Origin: Pararhizobium sp.
Lineage (GTDB): Bacteria; Pseudomonadota; Alphaproteobacteria; Rhizobiales; Rhizobiaceae
Reading direction: 5' to 3'
Length of the DNA: 64,000 nucleotides
Assembly: GCA_017794825.1 (NCBI GenBank)
Contig: CP051237.1
Span: forward strand, 3,740,501-3,804,500
In this document: positions 1 through 10,486 of the stretch, piece after piece
Layout of the letters: every line of letters starts with the position of its first letter
How positions within the stretch are numbered: position 1 is the stretch's first letter
The notes under the pieces: model-generated
What the model was told of the DNA's origin: nothing
What the model saw: the letters and a program-made list of their open reading frames with translations, nothing else
Databases searched by the model: none
Position numbers and translations under genes: made by a program

Positions 1-369
1 CCTCTGGCCCAGCTCGAAGCGCTGATGACCGGCCTGCTGGAGCGACAGCTTTCCCATTCCGACGAGGCGCAAATCCTGATGCGGGAGCTTCTGGACAACC
101 GGGCGCGGGCGGAACAGGCCGGCAACTGGTACCTGAAGCCGTTTCTCGATTCTCTGATCGCCATCGTCAGGTCAATTCCCTTGAAAGAAGACCTGACGGA
201 AGCCCGGGCGCTTGCGCTGGTCTATCAGTTCCTCGGATCGATCAACTATTTCGTCGTGTCGGAGCCGACGCTTACGCAGATGTTCGGCAAGGAGGTTCAT
301 ACCGTGATGAGGCAGGAATATCCCCGGCAATTGAGGCTCCTGATCCGCAGCAGGTTCGAGCGCGGCTAA
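1..369 (+). CDS. TetR-type regulator, C-terminal part only (cut by window edge)
   Basis: The frame is open from the first base, so the true start lies outside the window; an internal ATG at 25 is not a convincing start. The visible ~122 residues are helical and resemble the ligand-binding C-terminal half of TetR-family repressors, including a segment reading FLGSINYFVVSEPTL that is typical of that fold. No DNA-binding helix-turn-helix is visible because the N-terminus is missing. The next gene is on the same strand 130 bp away and has its own ribosome site, so no operon link is evident. The family call rests on overall resemblance only. Confidence 0.55.
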   Translation, partial: PLAQLEALMTGLLERQLSHSDEAQILMRELLDNRARAEQAGNWYLKPFLDSLIAIVRSIPLKEDLTEARALALVYQFLGSINYFVVSEPTLTQMFGKEVHTVMRQEYPRQLRLLIRSRFERG

Positions 370-501
370 ACCGGGAGAGATTGGCTGCAAGACGAAAGCA
401 GTTGACTATCATCAAATCCGCAAATGCCTATTGCATTATAGTAGGCAACGGAACCGAGGTTCCTCGCGTTGACAGGGAGAGAGCGCAGGAGGAAAAACGA
501 T

Positions 502-1179
502 ATGGAAATGCTGCAGGACAGGCATGACGCCGGAAAGCGACTGGCAGGCGCCTTGTCGCACTATGCCGGCCGAACGGACACGGTGGTTCTGGCTCTTCCG
601 CGCGGCGGCGTGCCTGTCGCCTACGAAATTTCTAGGGTCCTTGATCTGCCGCTCGATGTTCTGCTGGTGAGAAAGCTGGGAGTCCCCGGCCACGAGGAGT
701 TGGCCATGGGCGCGATCGCCTGGGGCGACATCCGCGTTCTCAACGACGATATCATCAAGGAACTGAACATTTCCGAGGATGCGATCGAGGACGCCGTCGC
801 CCGGGAGAGCGAACTGATCCGGCAGCGCAACATACTATATCGCGACAACCGCCCGCCGCCGCTTGTCGAAGGCAAGACAGTGATCGTGGTCGATGACGGT
901 CTTGCCACGGGGGCCACCATGAAGGCCGCAATAGCGGCGTTAAGACAGGCCGGGGCCGAAAGAGTCGTCGCGGCGACGCCGGTCGGCGCGTCCCAGACAC
1001 GCGATGAACTGCTGGCGCTGGCCGACGAGGTCGTATGCCTGGCCACGCCATACCCTTTCTACGGCGTTGGCCAATGGTATGCAGACTTTTCGCAGATCAG
1101 TGATACACTGGTGAAGGACCTGCTGAATAAATGCAGATCGAGGAGAACGGGCGAGGTGCGTCCGGATGACAAAGGCTGA
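502..1179 (+). CDS. Phosphoribosyltransferase (type I PRTase fold, COG1926-like)
   Basis: This is a 225-residue cytoplasmic protein. The PRPP-binding signature of type I phosphoribosyltransferases is visible at about residues 126-139 (VIVVDDGLATGATM), and the N-terminal LPRGGVPVAYEI segment (about 32-43) is characteristic of the stand-alone predicted PRTases. The substrate is unknown. An in-frame TTG at 469 exists, but the ATG at 502 follows a strong AGGAGG at 486-491 and is preferred. The 3' end overlaps the start of the erythromycin-esterase-like gene by 14 bp, so the two are probably translationally coupled. This pairing is familiar from other proteobacteria, where its purpose is also not established. 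Confidence 0.85.
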   Translation: MEMLQDRHDAGKRLAGALSHYAGRTDTVVLALPRGGVPVAYEISRVLDLPLDVLLVRKLGVPGHEELAMGAIAWGDIRVLNDDIIKELNISEDAIEDAVARESELIRQRNILYRDNRPPPLVEGKTVIVVDDGLATGATMKAAIAALRQAGAERVVAATPVGASQTRDELLALADEVVCLATPYPFYGVGQWYADFSQISDTLVKDLLNKCRSRRTGEVRPDDKG

Positions 1180-2527
1180 CATCGACAGCGTACTTGTGGA
1201 GGCGATCGGAAGACACGCCTGCCCGATAGGCGGGGCGATGCTCGACTACGATCCGATCGTGAACGCGGCTCAGAATTGCCGTTATGTGCTGATCGGCGAA
1301 GCGTCGCACGGCACCCGCGAGTTCTATCGCGCCCGCGCCGAGATCACCGAGAGGCTGATCGACGAACTGGGCTTTGACGCCGTGGCCGTGGAAGCGGACT
1401 GGCCGGACGCCTATACGGTCAATCGTCACGTGTCCGCCGCCGGTTCAAACATTCCGCCGGAAACGGCGCTTGCCGATTTCGAGCGGTTTCCGACCTGGAT
1501 GTGGCGCAATGTCGAGGTTCTGCATTTCGTCAACTGGCTGCGCGCCTTCAACATGCAGAACGCCAGTTCGGGAGAGGGTTTCAGGCCGGTCGGGTTTTAC
1601 GGGCTCGATCTCTACAGCATGGGCACATCGGCCCATGCGGTCATCGACTATCTCGACAGGGCCGATCCGGAAGCAGCAAGGCGCGCGCGCATCCGCTATT
1701 CCTGCCTCGATCATTTTGCGGAAAAGCCGCAATCCTACGGTCATGCGATCGAATTCGGCCTTACCGAAGCCTGCGAGGAGGAGATCGTGGCGCAGCTGGT
1801 CGAGCTGCGTAAAAAAGCTCGGGAATATATGGAAGCAGACGGTCTCGTCGCCGAGGACGAATTCTTCTGCGCCGAACAGAATGCGAAACTGGTCAGGAAC
1901 GCCGAGGAATACTACCGCACCATGTTCCGCGGCCGCCCCAATTCCTGGAACCTGCGTGACCAGCACATGTTCGAGACGCTTCAGGACCTGGACCGGCATC
2001 TGTCCGATCAGCTCGGCCGGGAGGCGAGAATCGTCGTCTGGGCGCATAATTCCCATGTCGGCAACGCCGGAGCGACAGACATGTCCAGGCGCGGCGAGCT
2101 GAATATCGGCCAGCTCGTGCAGCATGCTCTGGCCGACCAGGCCTTGCTTGTCGGGTTCTCGACCTGCCGGGGAACGGTGACGGCGGCGTCCGACTGGGAT
2201 TGCCCTATTGAACGCAAAACGGTCCGCGATCCGATGCCGGACAGCTACGAAGAGGTCTTCCATCACGTCAACCACAAGCAGTTTCTCATCGATCTGCGGG
2301 AAGACAACGAGGCCGTGGACATGCTAATGGTCCCCCGACTGCAGCGGGCGATCGGCGTGATCTATCGTCCCGAGACGGAACGAAGCAGTCACTATTTCCG
2401 CTGCTGCCTGCCTGAGCAGTTCGATTTCATGCTGCACTACGATGTCACGGAAGCGGTCGAACCGCTGGAAACCACACCGCAGTGGCGCCAGGGCGAACTG
2501 GACGAGACCTATCCTGGCGGATTGTGA
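1166..2527 (+). CDS. Erythromycin esterase family protein
   Basis: The protein has 453 residues, close to the size of EreA/EreB-type esterases. The catalytic motif GEASHGTREFY lies at about residues 44-54, placing the family's active-site histidine at H48, and a second conserved cluster WAHNSHVGN (H294 and H297) is present. Ere enzymes hydrolyse the macrolide lactone, but most chromosomal members of this superfamily have no shown macrolide activity, so resistance should not be assumed. It overlaps the upstream phosphoribosyltransferase by 14 bp, which argues for a joint housekeeping or stress role rather than an acquired resistance gene. No signal peptide is seen, so it should be cytoplasmic. 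Confidence 0.85.
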   Translation: MTKADIDSVLVEAIGRHACPIGGAMLDYDPIVNAAQNCRYVLIGEASHGTREFYRARAEITERLIDELGFDAVAVEADWPDAYTVNRHVSAAGSNIPPETALADFERFPTWMWRNVEVLHFVNWLRAFNMQNASSGEGFRPVGFYGLDLYSMGTSAHAVIDYLDRADPEAARRARIRYSCLDHFAEKPQSYGHAIEFGLTEACEEEIVAQLVELRKKAREYMEADGLVAEDEFFCAEQNAKLVRNAEEYYRTMFRGRPNSWNLRDQHMFETLQDLDRHLSDQLGREARIVVWAHNSHVGNAGATDMSRRGELNIGQLVQHALADQALLVGFSTCRGTVTAASDWDCPIERKTVRDPMPDSYEEVFHHVNHKQFLIDLREDNEAVDMLMVPRLQRAIGVIYRPETERSSHYFRCCLPEQFDFMLHYDVTEAVEPLETTPQWRQGELDETYPGGL

Positions 2528-2666
2528 CGTTCGTCATGTGGAATAGTGGGAAGAGTCGACTATTTGAATGGTGAGCCGCGGCCCCGCCTGATAGACGTGC
2601 TCCACAGACCGGGAATCGGCTTGCCAGCAAGCCAGACACCCTTTTTGCCCGCCGCCCGGAGACACA

Positions 2667-4646
2667 ATGCGTTTCGAGCCGTCGTTCCTTGATGATCTGC
2701 GTGACCGGATTCCGATATCCGAGGTCATCGGGAAACGCGTGACGTGGGACAAGCGCAAGACCAATGCGTCGCGTGGCGACTGGTGGGCCTGCTGTCCGTT
2801 TCACGGAGAGAAAACGCCGAGTTTTCACTGCGAGGACAGGAAGGGGCGCTACCACTGTTTTGGATGCGGCGTGTCCGGCGATCATTTCCGTTTCCTGACT
2901 GAACTCGAAGGCGTGAGCTTCGTCGAGGCGGTCGAGCAGGTCGCCGACATGGCGGGCGTCGCGCTGCCGGCGCCCGATCCGCAGGCGGCGCGCCGCGAGA
3001 AGGAGCGGGCGAGCCTCATTGACGTCATGGAAATGGCCGCCGTCTTCTTTCAGGAAAAGCTGCAGTCGGCGGAAGGCGCGAAGGCGCGCGCCTATTTGCG
3101 CGACCGGGGCCTGTCTGGCCGCACCATCCAGACGTTTCGTCTCGGTTACGCCCCGGACAGCCGCAATGCTCTGAAGGAATATCTCGCCGCAAAAGGAGTA
3201 GAGAAAAACCAGATCGAGGCGTGCGGTCTGGTGGTGCACGGACCGAACATTTCCGTGTCCTACGACAGGTTTCGCGACCGCATCATGTTCCCGATCGTCA
3301 ATCCGCGGGAAAAGGTCATCGCTTTCGGCGGTCGCGCCATGTCGTCCGACATCCCTGCGAAATACATGAATTCCAATGATACGGAGCTCTTTCACAAAGG
3401 CCGAGTGCTGTACAATTTCCCGCAGGCGCGACGGGCCGCGCAAGGCGCGGACGGCGCGGGCACGGTGATCGCCGTCGAAGGCTATATGGACGTCATCGCC
3501 CTTCACCAGGCGGGCATCGCAAACGCCGTTGCGCCGCTCGGCACGGCCTTGACCGAAGACCAGCTCGATTTAATGTGGCGCATGACGCCGGAGCCGATGC
3601 TGTGTTTCGACGGGGATTCAGCGGGTCAGAGAGCCGCGGACAGGGCAGTCGATATCGCGCTTGCGGGATTGCAGCCGGGCCGGTCGGTCCGGTTTGCGAC
3701 ATTGCCTGAGGGAAAGGACCCTGACGACCTCGTGCGCGACGCCGGTCGGGCGCCATTCGACGAGGTGCTGCGAAACGCCCGGCCGCTGGCTGATATGCTG
3801 TGGTTCAGGGAGACACGCTCAGGTGTTTTCGACACGCCGGAAAAACGCGCGGAACTGGAAACGCGTATTGGCGGATTGATGACCTCGATCGCCAACGAAA
3901 GCGTTCGGCGGCACTACCAGCAGGATATGCGGGACCGTCTCAACGGCTTCTTCGACATATCATCCGGTCAGGGCGCGCGACAGGGGCGTGAAGGCGGATA
4001 CGGTTCCTACAGGAAAGGCAACCAGCGATCCGGCACGAGGGGACAGCAGGCAGGGAGGCGTTACGCCGTCAGCAGCCGGCTTGCGCAGTCGACGCTGGTC
4101 GCCGGCGCCAACAGGTCGCCGGCCCTGCGTGAAAGCGTCCTGGCCCTGACGCTTGTCAATCATCCGCAATTGCTGACGACCGAGTTCGATGACGCTGCGG
4201 CGATCGAATTCGAGAGCGCCGCGCTGCGCGCTCTGCTGGGCGTATTGATGAACCAGTGCATGAAGGACGAAGCCGTCGATCGGGAAGATGTGCGGGCGGC
4301 GATCAAGGCCGCCGGGATGTCGGAGACGGTGGAAACGCTCGAGAAGCAGGTGCGCTATACCGGTCTGTGGACGGCGACTGCCGACGCGGCGCTGGAAGAC
4401 GCGCAGGCCGGCTTTGGTCAGGCGCTGGCGCTGCACAACCGGACGCGGTCCCTCAAACTGCAGAAGCTGGAGCTCGAACGCGATCTGGCTGATATCACCG
4501 ACACCGGGGACGAAGCGGCCATGCCCGGTCTTCTGGAAAGTCTCCGGTCCGTTCAGCGGGAAATCGACAGGCTTGAACAGCAGGAGGCCATCATAGACGG
4601 ATTCGGGATACTTTCCGGCCGCGTGAGAGGAGCGGTCAGTCAGTAA
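2667..4646 (+). CDS. dnaG: DNA primase DnaG
   Basis: DnaG makes RNA primers for lagging-strand synthesis and works with the DnaB helicase. The 659-residue protein has the N-terminal CHC2 zinc finger (ligands C43, H46, C64, C67), the RNA-polymerase core, a TOPRIM domain beginning near VIAVEGYMDVIALH and containing the acidic CFDGDSAGQ segment, and a C-terminal helicase-interacting region. A glycine/arginine-rich linker (about residues 430-460) separates the catalytic core from the C-terminal domain. Length is normal for alphaproteobacteria. The ATG at 2667 follows a GGAG. It precedes rpoD with a 520-bp spacer, the classic dnaG-rpoD order. Confidence 0.98.
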   Translation: MRFEPSFLDDLRDRIPISEVIGKRVTWDKRKTNASRGDWWACCPFHGEKTPSFHCEDRKGRYHCFGCGVSGDHFRFLTELEGVSFVEAVEQVADMAGVALPAPDPQAARREKERASLIDVMEMAAVFFQEKLQSAEGAKARAYLRDRGLSGRTIQTFRLGYAPDSRNALKEYLAAKGVEKNQIEACGLVVHGPNISVSYDRFRDRIMFPIVNPREKVIAFGGRAMSSDIPAKYMNSNDTELFHKGRVLYNFPQARRAAQGADGAGTVIAVEGYMDVIALHQAGIANAVAPLGTALTEDQLDLMWRMTPEPMLCFDGDSAGQRAADRAVDIALAGLQPGRSVRFATLPEGKDPDDLVRDAGRAPFDEVLRNARPLADMLWFRETRSGVFDTPEKRAELETRIGGLMTSIANESVRRHYQQDMRDRLNGFFDISSGQGARQGREGGYGSYRKGNQRSGTRGQQAGRRYAVSSRLAQSTLVAGANRSPALRESVLALTLVNHPQLLTTEFDDAAAIEFESAALRALLGVLMNQCMKDEAVDREDVRAAIKAAGMSETVETLEKQVRYTGLWTATADAALEDAQAGFGQALALHNRTRSLKLQKLELERDLADITDTGDEAAMPGLLESLRSVQREIDRLEQQEAIIDGFGILSGRVRGAVSQ

Positions 4647-5166
4647 ATCAGGCGACGGCAAGATTCTTGGCGTCAGCTTCATCGCAGCATCTTGCAAAGC
4701 GCAAAGACGCTCCTAAATAGGTCCACATCGGCAGGATCGGGATGCGCGCCGGAGGCGCGGTCGTGAAGTTATACAAGCTGCCGAAACATTCACGGGCAAG
4801 CGCGACGGTCATTCGAGCGACGTCGCAGGACCGAGCCGGGTATCCCGTAATTTACGTGAATTTTGGTGAATTTGCGCCAAATTCCATGTTTTTTGCAGGG
4901 ATTCGCTTGACGTATTGGTAAATTGACGGAATCACCAGATGGGCGATCGGGATCATCGGGTCAAGCAATTCGAAATCGTGTCCACAAACGCATCGGGAAC
5001 GGTTCGAACCAGGAGGTGGGCTGAATGAGAATAAAGCCGCCGTCAATGGTTAATCAGGATTTAAGCATCATACCGCTACTCAGTTCGAACAACTGATTCT
5101 TTGGACGCTGGCAGGGTTCCGCCCTGCCGGGAGACGCAGCGCGGCAACGAAAGCGACGGGAAATAT
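4647..5166. other. dnaG-rpoD spacer with a palindrome
   Basis: No credible coding frame is seen in this 520-bp gap. It contains a perfect 7-bp inverted repeat (GAATTTG-CGC-CAAATTC, 4868-4884) next to a direct repeat of GTGAATTT, and a run of six T at 4889-4894 follows the palindrome. It could be a weak terminator for dnaG or an operator for rpoD. A TTGACG at 4907-4912 may be a -35 box for rpoD, but no good -10 hexamer sits at the right distance, so no promoter is called. Confidence 0.4.
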
Positions 5167-7203
<2,037 letters not shown>

Positions 7204-7206
7204 TTC

Positions 7207-7229
7207 AAAGGGCCGGAAACGGCCCTTTT
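7207..7229 (+). terminator. Rho-independent terminator after rpoD
   Basis: A 9-bp stem, AAAGGGCCG paired with CGGCCCTTT, closes a GAAA tetraloop at 7216-7219. It begins four bases after the rpoD stop codon and ends in a short T run. It is the cleanest intrinsic terminator in the window. Confidence 0.85.
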
Positions 7230-7248
7230 CTCATCCGGGCGTAGTCTC

Positions 7249-7656
7249 ATGCAAAGACAGATCTCAATTCGCACCAGCGGGCAGGGTCTTTACGAGTTCA
7301 CCCGAGAAGCGCAAGGCTTCGTCAGCGAGAGCGGTATAGGCGAGGGGCTGCTGACGGTGTTTGTCCGCCATACGTCCTGTTCCCTGCTGATCCAGGAAAA
7401 CGCCGACCCGGATGTCTGTCGCGATCTCAACGAATTCTTCGCCCGCATCGCGCCTGAAAACATGAGCTGGCTGCGGCACACGATGGAAGGACCGGACGAC
7501 ATGCCGGCGCACATCAAGTCGGCGCTTACCCAGGTCAGCCTGTCAATTCCGGTGGCCGACGGGCGACCTCAGCTGGGAACCTGGCAGGGCGTCTATCTGT
7601 TCGAACACCGGCGCGCGCCGCATGAGCGAAAGATCGTGCTGCATGTCTCCGGATAG
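7249..7656 (+). CDS. YjbQ/UPF0047 family protein
   Basis: The 135-residue protein matches the YjbQ family throughout. Visible features are the N-terminal beta strand (ISIRTSGQGLYEFT), the conserved LTVFVRHTSCSLLIQENADP core with its histidine, and a C-terminal GTWQGVYLFEHR segment. Members bind metal and have been described as secondary thiamine-phosphate synthases, although the physiological role is uncertain. It lies 45 bp after rpoD, beyond the terminator. No strong ribosome site precedes the ATG. It converges with a small gene on the other strand only 7 bp away. Confidence 0.85.
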   Translation: MQRQISIRTSGQGLYEFTREAQGFVSESGIGEGLLTVFVRHTSCSLLIQENADPDVCRDLNEFFARIAPENMSWLRHTMEGPDDMPAHIKSALTQVSLSIPVADGRPQLGTWQGVYLFEHRRAPHERKIVLHVSG

Positions 7657-7663
7657 GCGCCGG

Positions 7664-7918
7664 CTACTCGAGCTCGATGGAGGTGACGACGAAATCCGGA
7701 CCCAGTTCGATTTCGTAGTTTCCGCCGTGACAGGTAGAATCCTCGACTTCGTAATCGCCGGACGGAGATTTGTCGATGACGCCGCCTTCGCAACCCCATG
7801 CATTGATGGCTTTCGTCACCTGTGCGGTTTCGTCGTCTGTGATCGCAGTATCCGCGGCGACAGCCAATTGCGAAAAAGCCGTCAGAAGCACAATTGCGGA
7901 GACAAGAATTTTCCTCAT
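7664..7918 (-). CDS. Small exported protein, PepSY-like
   Basis: The 84-residue product has a clear Sec signal peptide (MRKILVSAIVLLTAFSQLAVA, predicted cut after AVA). The mature ~63 residues contain two cysteines (WGCEGG and STCHGG) and a YEVEDSTC...YEIELGP pattern reminiscent of a single PepSY repeat, a fold that often inhibits peptidases or senses envelope signals. The resemblance is weak and function is not assigned. Small exported proteins of this type are common in Hyphomicrobiales. It is monocistronic and convergent with the yjbQ-like gene. Confidence 0.7.
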   Translation of the reverse strand: MRKILVSAIVLLTAFSQLAVAADTAITDDETAQVTKAINAWGCEGGVIDKSPSGDYEVEDSTCHGGNYEIELGPDFVVTSIELE

Positions 7919-7997
7919 ATCGTATTCCCGTTGTTGAACTTCGGCACAACATCATAGTTTTGTGAAGGTTCCAAGAATACCGGATTACACCAGCAAC

Positions 7998-8654
7998 ATG
8001 AGCGCTGATCTTTCAAACCTGCCAATTCTCTATTCGTTTCGGCGCTGCCCCTATGCGATGCGGGCGCGCCTGGCGCTGCGATCGGCCGGCGTCGAGGTCG
8101 AACTGCGCGAGGTGGTTTTGAAGGACAAGGCGCCGGCGTTTCTGGAAGCCTCTCCTTCGGCGACGGTGCCGTGCCTCGTCCTGTGTAATGGCGAGGCGAT
8201 CGACGAGAGCCTGGATATCATGATCTGGTCGCTCGAACGCTCCGATCCCGAACGATTGCTTGCGCCGAATGACGCAAGCCTGGATGAGATGCTGGATCTC
8301 ATCAGAGAACTGGATGGCGACTTCAAGCAGAGCCTTGATCGCTACAAGTACGAAACAAGATACAGCGACGCGGATCCGATTGCCGAACGCGACAGGGCGG
8401 CCCGCTTTCTCAAACGCCTGGATGTGATGCTCACAGACAGCGCCTGGCTGTTTGGAGATCGGCCCTCGCTCGCTGATTTTGCCAGCCTACCCTTCGTTCG
8501 CCAGTTCGCCAATGTCGACCGCGCCTGGTTCGACGGCGAGCAATGGCCAAATCTTACGCGATGGCTGGAGGAATTTCTGGCCTCCGACAGGTTCAAGGCG
8601 GTCATGACGCGTTATGCCAAATGGAAGGCGGGCGATACTGCGACAGTATTCTGA
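7998..8654 (+). CDS. Glutathione S-transferase family protein
   Basis: The protein (218 residues from the ATG at 7998) has an N-terminal thioredoxin-like domain starting PILYSFRRCPYAMRARLAL, with a CPYA redox-type motif near residue 15 and the cis-proline region ATVPCL, followed by a helical GST C-terminal domain. A CPxA motif suggests an omega/glutaredoxin-like GST that could reduce mixed disulfides rather than conjugate xenobiotics. An in-frame GTG at 7962 would add 12 residues. Neither start has a strong ribosome site; the ATG fits the domain start better. Confidence 0.8.
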   Translation: MSADLSNLPILYSFRRCPYAMRARLALRSAGVEVELREVVLKDKAPAFLEASPSATVPCLVLCNGEAIDESLDIMIWSLERSDPERLLAPNDASLDEMLDLIRELDGDFKQSLDRYKYETRYSDADPIAERDRAARFLKRLDVMLTDSAWLFGDRPSLADFASLPFVRQFANVDRAWFDGEQWPNLTRWLEEFLASDRFKAVMTRYAKWKAGDTATVF

Positions 8655-8680
8655 ACGATTCCCTTGCGCGGCGCGTTGAG

Positions 8681-8827
8681 ACTGGTGTTCCGGATCTGAA
8701 GTTCCGTTCGAACTTCAGATTCGATCAGGACACTGGCAAGTATATAATTCCAGTGTGGTTTACGGATTTGAAGTTCCTGCAAGAGCGTGCTGCAAGAATA
8801 TGAGGAACTTCAAATCCACCACACTGG
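8681..8827. repeat. Paired palindromic repeat element, REP-like
   Basis: Two related hairpin units occupy the spacer between the GST gene and the next gene. Unit 1 has arms ATCTGAAGTT (8694-8703) and AACTTCAGAT (8711-8720). Unit 2 is larger: its left arm runs 8750-8778 (CCAGTGTGG..GGATTTGAAGTTCCT) and its right arm 8803-8827 (AGGAACTTCAAATCC then ACCACACTGG), with four extra bases, TTAC, in the left arm and a 24-nt loop. ACTGG ends and GAAGTTCC cores occur in both units, so they look like diverged copies of one palindromic family. Such structure fits a dispersed extragenic palindrome or a non-autonomous mobile remnant. Confidence 0.75.
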
Positions 8828-8862
8828 GGCAAACAGGAACCCCGATCTTGGAGTGACAGAAC

Positions 8863-9270
8863 ATGGCCGATGCGCAATCCATCATTCAGGCGTATTTCGA
8901 CGCCTTCAACAGCAAGGACAGCGAGGCGATGCTGGCGCTGCTGCACGACGACGTCATCCATGACATCAACCAGGGCGGTCGGGAAATCGGCAAGGAAAAG
9001 TTCCGCTGGTTTCTCGCGACGATGAACCGGCACTATTCCGAACAGCTTTCCGACATCGTCATCATGACAAGCAGCACGGAAGGGCGCGCAGCAGCCGAAT
9101 TCACGGTGCGCGGCGTCTATCAGGCGACGGCCGACGGGTTGCCCGCCGCGCGAGGACAGTCCTATTCGATCGCCGCGGGCCAGTTTTTCGAAATCGATCA
9201 GGGTCTCGTCACGCGTGTGACGACCTATTACAATCTTGAGGAATGGATCGCCCAGGTGCGCGATGAATGA
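8863..9270 (+). CDS. NTF2-like / ketosteroid-isomerase-related protein
   Basis: The 135-residue protein has the SnoaL/NTF2-like pattern: an N-terminal helix (IIQAYFDAFNSKDSEAMLALL), an HDDVIHDI strand and a C-terminal sheet ending in TTYYNLEEWIAQV. Family members are small cone-shaped folds that include steroid isomerases and polyketide cyclases, but many have no known substrate. The start follows GGAG. It overlaps the downstream acetyltransferase gene by 8 bp, so the two are very likely co-translated; the pair occurs together in other alphaproteobacteria, to my knowledge without a known role. Confidence 0.8.
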   Translation: MADAQSIIQAYFDAFNSKDSEAMLALLHDDVIHDINQGGREIGKEKFRWFLATMNRHYSEQLSDIVIMTSSTEGRAAAEFTVRGVYQATADGLPAARGQSYSIAAGQFFEIDQGLVTRVTTYYNLEEWIAQVRDE

Positions 9271-9868
9271 GGCGCCGGAGGCGCTGACAATCCGGACGCT
9301 TTCTGGCGACGAGGTCAGCGAGGCGCTGGACGACCTCGCCCGCCTGCGCATCACGGTGTTTCGCGACTGGCCCTATCTCTATGACGGCGACATGGATTAT
9401 GAACGCCGTTATCTCTCGCGGTTTGCGGGCTCCGGCGGCGCCGTCGTCGTTGGCGCGTTCGCCGGCGAGCGAATGGTCGGCGCTTCCACGGCGTCGCCTC
9501 TGGGCGATCATTTTTCAGAGTTTTCCGAGCCGCTCGCGAAGGCCGGCCACGATCCGGACAGGCTTTTCTATCTTGCTGAATCGGTGTTGCTGGAAGACTG
9601 GCGCGGGCGTGGCGTCGGGGTGCGATTTTTTGAAGAACGCGAGAAGGCTGCAATCGCCCAAGGCTTCCGGGAGACAGTGTTCTGCGGCGTCGTCAGACCT
9701 GTTGATCATCCGATGCAGCCGGCCGGCTATACGCCACTCGACAATTTCTGGCGCAACCGCGGCTACGCTCCGATGGAGGGCGTCGCCTGCCGGTTTTCAT
9801 GGCGGGATATCGGTGACCAGAAGGAGACGGAAAAGCCTTTGCAGTTCTGGTCGAAGACTTTGGCCTGA
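9263..9868 (+). CDS. GNAT-family N-acetyltransferase
   Basis: This is a 201-residue cytoplasmic protein with the GNAT layout: strands around VVVGAFAGERMVGAS, the acetyl-CoA-binding region LEDWRGRGVGVRFFEEREKAA (the R/Q-x-x-G-x-G/A signature is seen as RGRGVG), and a C-terminal FWRNRGY segment. It probably acetylates an amine, but the substrate is unknown. The ATG at 9263 overlaps the preceding NTF2-like gene by 8 bp. An earlier in-frame start at 9236 is possible but would lie deep inside that gene. Confidence 0.85.
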   Translation: MNEAPEALTIRTLSGDEVSEALDDLARLRITVFRDWPYLYDGDMDYERRYLSRFAGSGGAVVVGAFAGERMVGASTASPLGDHFSEFSEPLAKAGHDPDRLFYLAESVLLEDWRGRGVGVRFFEEREKAAIAQGFRETVFCGVVRPVDHPMQPAGYTPLDNFWRNRGYAPMEGVACRFSWRDIGDQKETEKPLQFWSKTLA

Positions 9869-10073
9869 AAAAATCTGCTGAATTTCTGCTTTATTCCGGA
9901 TTCTTTGAATTCATTCAAGCAATTGTTTTTAAACAAGAATAAATTGTTCTATTGCGGCTTTCGCGCAAAGTGAACGCCGTATGAACGCTCGGTTGCGTAT
10001 TGGTTCAGCCACAGAAGTCCACATTGCAGTCATCGCTTGAGAGGCGAGACCAATTTGAAGACGGAGAGAACCA

Positions 10074-10418
10074 ATGTTTGCAAATATCATCAAGACTGTC
10101 GCTGTCACGACGATGATCGGCCTTGGCGCGGCAGCCGCGACCGCAACACCAGCAGCAGCGGGCAGTGTCGGCATCAACATCCAGATCGGCGCGCCGGGAT
10201 ATGGTCCTGGTCCGTATTGGGGGCCAAAGCCCGGTCCGAAGGGCGGTGTCTGCCAGAATTACAAGGCCGTGCAGAAAGCGCACTGGTATGGCGTCAAGAA
10301 AGCCTACATCACCAAGAAAACGCCCTACAAGGTCGTCGTGAAAGGCTGGAAGAACGGCTATCCGCGAAAGGTCGTTTTCGCCAACAACTGGAACTGCCCG
10401 GTCCTGGCGGTCTACTGA
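10074..10418 (+). CDS. Small exported protein of unknown function
   Basis: The 114-residue product has an N-terminal signal peptide (MFANIIKTVAVTTMIGL, cut near AAAG), then a proline/glycine-rich stretch (APGYGPGPYWGPKPGPKGG) and a basic, aromatic C-terminus with two cysteines (VCQNYK and NWNCPV) that could form one disulfide. I do not recognise a named family, although rhizobial genomes carry comparable Gly/Pro-rich exported proteins. It is monocistronic: its 205-bp AT-richer upstream region presumably holds the promoter, and a strong bidirectional terminator follows at 10444-10477. Confidence 0.7.
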   Translation: MFANIIKTVAVTTMIGLGAAAATATPAAAGSVGINIQIGAPGYGPGPYWGPKPGPKGGVCQNYKAVQKAHWYGVKKAYITKKTPYKVVVKGWKNGYPRKVVFANNWNCPVLAVY

Positions 10419-10443
10419 ACCCGGGCAGCGGTAAACACATCCA

Positions 10444-10477
10444 AAACCCCGGCCTGCGACGCGCGCAGCCGGGGTTT
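10444..10477. terminator. Bidirectional intrinsic terminator
   Basis: A perfect 10-bp stem, AAACCCCGGC with GCCGGGGTTT, closes a 14-nt loop. A or T runs flank it on both strands, so it can end both the rightward small exported gene and the leftward SIMPL gene that converge on it. Confidence 0.85.
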
Positions 10478-10486
10478 GCTGATTTT

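Noticed and set aside
1374..2275. Long open frames on both strands inside the erythromycin-esterase gene
   Set aside because: They are shadows caused by high GC codon usage; the real gene has clear family motifs in its frame.
1166..2527. Acquired macrolide-resistance gene
   Set aside because: Coupling to a phosphoribosyltransferase gene next to dnaG, no mobile signals, and the family is mostly not resistance-linked.
4907..4935. A sigma-70 promoter for rpoD
   Set aside because: The TTGACG -35 is good, but the bases 17 positions later (AATCAC) do not form a usable -10 box.
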